This document shows, in pieces, positions 14,201 to 14,973 of a DNA stretch of 14,973 nucleotides. The stretch comes from JAVBLT01 sp031553315. GTDB taxonomy: Bacteria > Verrucomicrobiota > Kiritimatiellia > RFP12 > DVOR01. Within the stretch, counting starts at the first letter, position 1; each line of letters begins with the position of its first letter. The DNA lies in NCBI GenBank assembly GCA_031553315.1, contig JAVBLT010000003.1, forward strand, positions 1 through 14,973, read 5' to 3'. Under the pieces are notes generated by a model. That model was not told the DNA's origin. It searched no databases and saw nothing but the letters and a program-made list of their open reading frames with translations. The translations under genes and the position numbers were made by a program.

Positions 14201-14973
14201 GCGCGGGCATCTTTGCCCGCGCCCTCACCGCCGCCGAAATCGAAACCCTCGCCGACTCCGCCTTCCTCGCCCCCCCCGCACCCGAAACCACCCGCACCCT
14301 CCGCCGCCTCTGGACCGCCGCCGACCACTTCGAAAACACAACCGCCGGCCTTCAGACCATCATCGTGGAAGAAGCCTACAGCGATGCCGATTCCGACGGC
14401 CTTTGCGCCTACCTCGAAGAGCTCTACGGCACCGACCCCCTCAACCCCGATACCGATAATGACGGCCTCACCGATGGCGATGAAGCCCTCATCCACGGCA
14501 CCGACCCCGCCCATCCCGATACCGACGGCGACCTTCTTCCCGATGGCTGGGAAGTGATGCATGGCTTCAACCCCCTCAAAGCCGGCGAGACCTACCTCGA
14601 CCCGGATCAGGACGGCCTGAACAACCTCGCCGAATACCGCTCGGGCACCCATCCCCTCGTGGCCGATACCGATGGCGACGGCATTTCCGACGGCATCGAA
14701 ATCCTCTCCGCGCGCACCAACCCCCTCGAGCCCGACTTCGCCGGCGCCACCCTCGCCACTCAAGGCGGCACCGTCAGCGGCGCCTCCGCCGTCCTCACCA
14801 CCGGCGCCTGGACCCGCGAAGGCACCGCCATTCACGCCCGCGAACGCGCCGGCTCCCTCACCTACACCCTCCACGTGCCTGCCCCCGCGCCGCACGCCCT
14901 CGGCGTCGGCCTCACCCAGCACAACCGCCTCACCGACCAGGACACCTTCGACCTTACCCTTTATGTCGATGGC
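11281..14973 (+). CDS. Giant secreted LamG/HYR/calcium-repeat protein (3' end outside window)
   Basis: An uninterrupted frame of 1231 codons from the ATG at 11281 (AAGGA about 9 bases upstream) to the window edge, with no stop. A signal peptide MKSIFECVVLSFLFVFMGEI then ACA is cleaved about residue 23. Order of parts: N-terminal beta-rich region (24-150); TSP3-like DxDxDG calcium repeats (151-192, YVDEDGDGLDADQE, NPDSDGDGFSDYEE); a spacer; LamG/concanavalin-like domain 1 (about 295-457, ITISAWVRPF, WVHVAGVFDG, FRIYRNGEL); a region ending in a HYR-like domain (572-619, DDTPPVIAIPADITVHA, ATATDDADDAP); LamG 2 (625-807) and LamG 3 (821-1004), near copies of each other; a second calcium-repeat cluster (1035-1154, e.g. 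PDTDNDGLTDGDE, DTDGDGISDGIE); then a new beta domain cut by the edge. Such proteins are cell-surface or exported glycan-binding adhesins; no catalytic domain is visible. The codon style changes near 12600. Confidence 0.9.
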   Translation, partial: MKSIFECVVLSFLFVFMGEIACADEGAVPSRVIVDFLSFTEEPQSKPLWLADFGVGGGSLSAEAGWVFTGAGGENLSFLIDRALQGRPLTVKLDAGAAFEAVLFDADLNALVALDAFEGMAVAPLNEYPGAVWVFVSPLGEGALKSISLYVDEDGDGLDADQEAALGTSDRNPDSDGDGFSDYEEWLAGTNPRFSAEGIQPVIREVTAPLPLADDFFPSALPTLTYGALTLRLASEDPLVFLAGSRRASVRAVGDSLGDPMAGVVGPGEGRVVQNALAGPNIPFERAMRFVYNRVTLNDAPALKIVGPITISAWVRPFKRTENQVIALATYLSNGTKQDLYLRMSGPYYQLAYGNLSNAIVSAPAPAGDVYQWVHVAGVFDGSSFRIYRNGELAASRPITNFKPSSILTPWVIGGHPTGTNQSFWGDIGEVTFWSEALPDYACRALYEQGLSGVGAASLVAVGQRSWTPDGEGEGSAGLPQLLIARDTTPPALETPPNATLTLPCRSFQTENFGVSMASDRVTPSPLVTWRDLPLLWGRTESGISLTFDRVWTAWDEAGLSASETQRFTLRDDTPPVIAIPADITVHAHQGTHPGVTGFATATDDADDAPRVTWLDILDTGLSLDNLYWRKSPILYVAGDKGTVSTDPALNAFDITRPLTLSAWIRPAAWHDYHAIISKGLVANRGLFLRINTGRYEFGYWNGTSYTTALFTMPAEDRNAWVHLAGRFTGAAFELYRNGQLVATTIGTPLNFTAEWGFGINSQGFTRTFSGIISDAGIWGRALAPREIATLSAPAFRATPEATLDPLQVGGDALAETGIAEKDTLFWRAEKTACNGAGTGGLSLGDPALSAFNVTNAFTLAAWINPADWSSYHSIFTKGFTANRGLFLRINTGRYEFGYWNGSSYTSALFTLPAEDRNAWVHLAGRFTGAAFELYRNGQLVATKTGVPQNFDCLWGFARSGASDARQFKGIIARAGIFARALTAAEIETLADSAFLAPPAPETTRTLRRLWTAADHFENTTAGLQTIIVEEAYSDADSDGLCAYLEELYGTDPLNPDTDNDGLTDGDEALIHGTDPAHPDTDGDLLPDGWEVMHGFNPLKAGETYLDPDQDGLNNLAEYRSGTHPLVADTDGDGISDGIEILSARTNPLEPDFAGATLATQGGTVSGASAVLTTGAWTREGTAIHARERAGSLTYTLHVPAPAPHALGVGLTQHNRLTDQDTFDLTLYVDG
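13153..14290 (+). repeat. Tandem duplicated LamG module (about 597-bp period)
   Basis: The module at 13153-13695 recurs at 13747-14290. The offset is 597 bases over most of the length, with a one-codon difference at the left end. The best-conserved cores lie about 13330-13510 and 13927-14107 (RGLFLRINTGRYEFGYWNG, then AEDRNAWVHLAGRFTGAAFE and LYRNGQLVAT in both), with mostly synonymous changes between them. LamG domain 1 of the same protein is much more diverged. This indicates recent internal duplication or gene conversion. Confidence 0.88.

Noticed and set aside
12799..14922. Long Gly-rich minus-strand open frame opposite the LamG gene
   Set aside because: It is a shadow: the plus-strand gene uses C-ending codons so the complementary frame lacks stops. 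The product is low-complexity Gly/Glu/Val with no domain, and the plus frame has clear domains and a signal peptide.
3201..14973. CRISPR array or direct-repeat array
   Set aside because: No short direct repeats with regular unique spacers were seen; the only tandem repeat is the 597-bp protein module.

Overview
The window is a GC-rich bacterial chromosome segment with no rRNA, tRNA or CRISPR array that I can see. The gene content points to an anaerobic, polysaccharide-using member of the PVC group, most likely Kiritimatiellota or a relative. The reasons are a GGGtGRT/NifU-like pair typical of anaerobes, a secreted GH43 glycosidase, and a very large secreted LamG/HYR/calcium-repeat protein of the kind common in Kiritimatiellota and Lentisphaerota. 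The taxonomic call is inference from content, not from a marker gene.

Layout. (1) 1-992, minus: an IS30-family transposase cut by the window edge and broken by a one-base frameshift near 793-797. (2) 1138-3053: a self-contained two-gene plus-strand operon with a dyad, a promoter, a NifU-N-like Fe-S scaffold homologue, the GGGtGRT protein and a 20-bp-stem bidirectional terminator. The function of this pair is not established. (3) 3090-4978: divergent genes for an MgtC/SapB membrane protein (minus) and a secreted GH43 galactanase-like enzyme (plus). Their promoters have directly abutting -35 boxes, and the GH43 promoter spacer holds a run of eight G, as in phase-variable promoters. (4) 5055-7889: a PTS EIIA-like/CBS-pair protein and a GT-C-like multi-pass membrane protein 3 nt apart. 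The 3' end of the second gene runs into a decayed transposase fragment (about 7801-7989), followed by a REP-like inverted repeat at 8042-8120. (5) 11108 to 8168, minus: three genes joined by ATGA stop/start overlaps: a membrane-anchored HEAT-like protein, a DUF1573 protein and a fusion of an exported thioredoxin-like domain to a CcdA/DsbD-type transmembrane electron carrier. This looks like an envelope thiol-redox unit. (6) 11281 to the window end, plus: one uninterrupted reading frame of at least 1231 codons encoding a secreted protein with three LamG domains, a HYR-like domain and two clusters of calcium-binding DxDxDG repeats.

Codon style differs sharply between genes and even inside the last gene. 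Its first 1.3 kb prefers G-ending codons (GCG, GGG, CTG) and its remainder C-ending codons (GCC, GGC, CTC, ACC). Strong C-ending or G-ending preference also leaves long stop-free frames on the opposite strands, which are not genes. The strongest leads are the GGGtGRT/NifU operon, the G8 tract in the GH43 promoter, the HEAT/DUF1573/CcdA-thioredoxin operon and the mosaic LamG giant protein.
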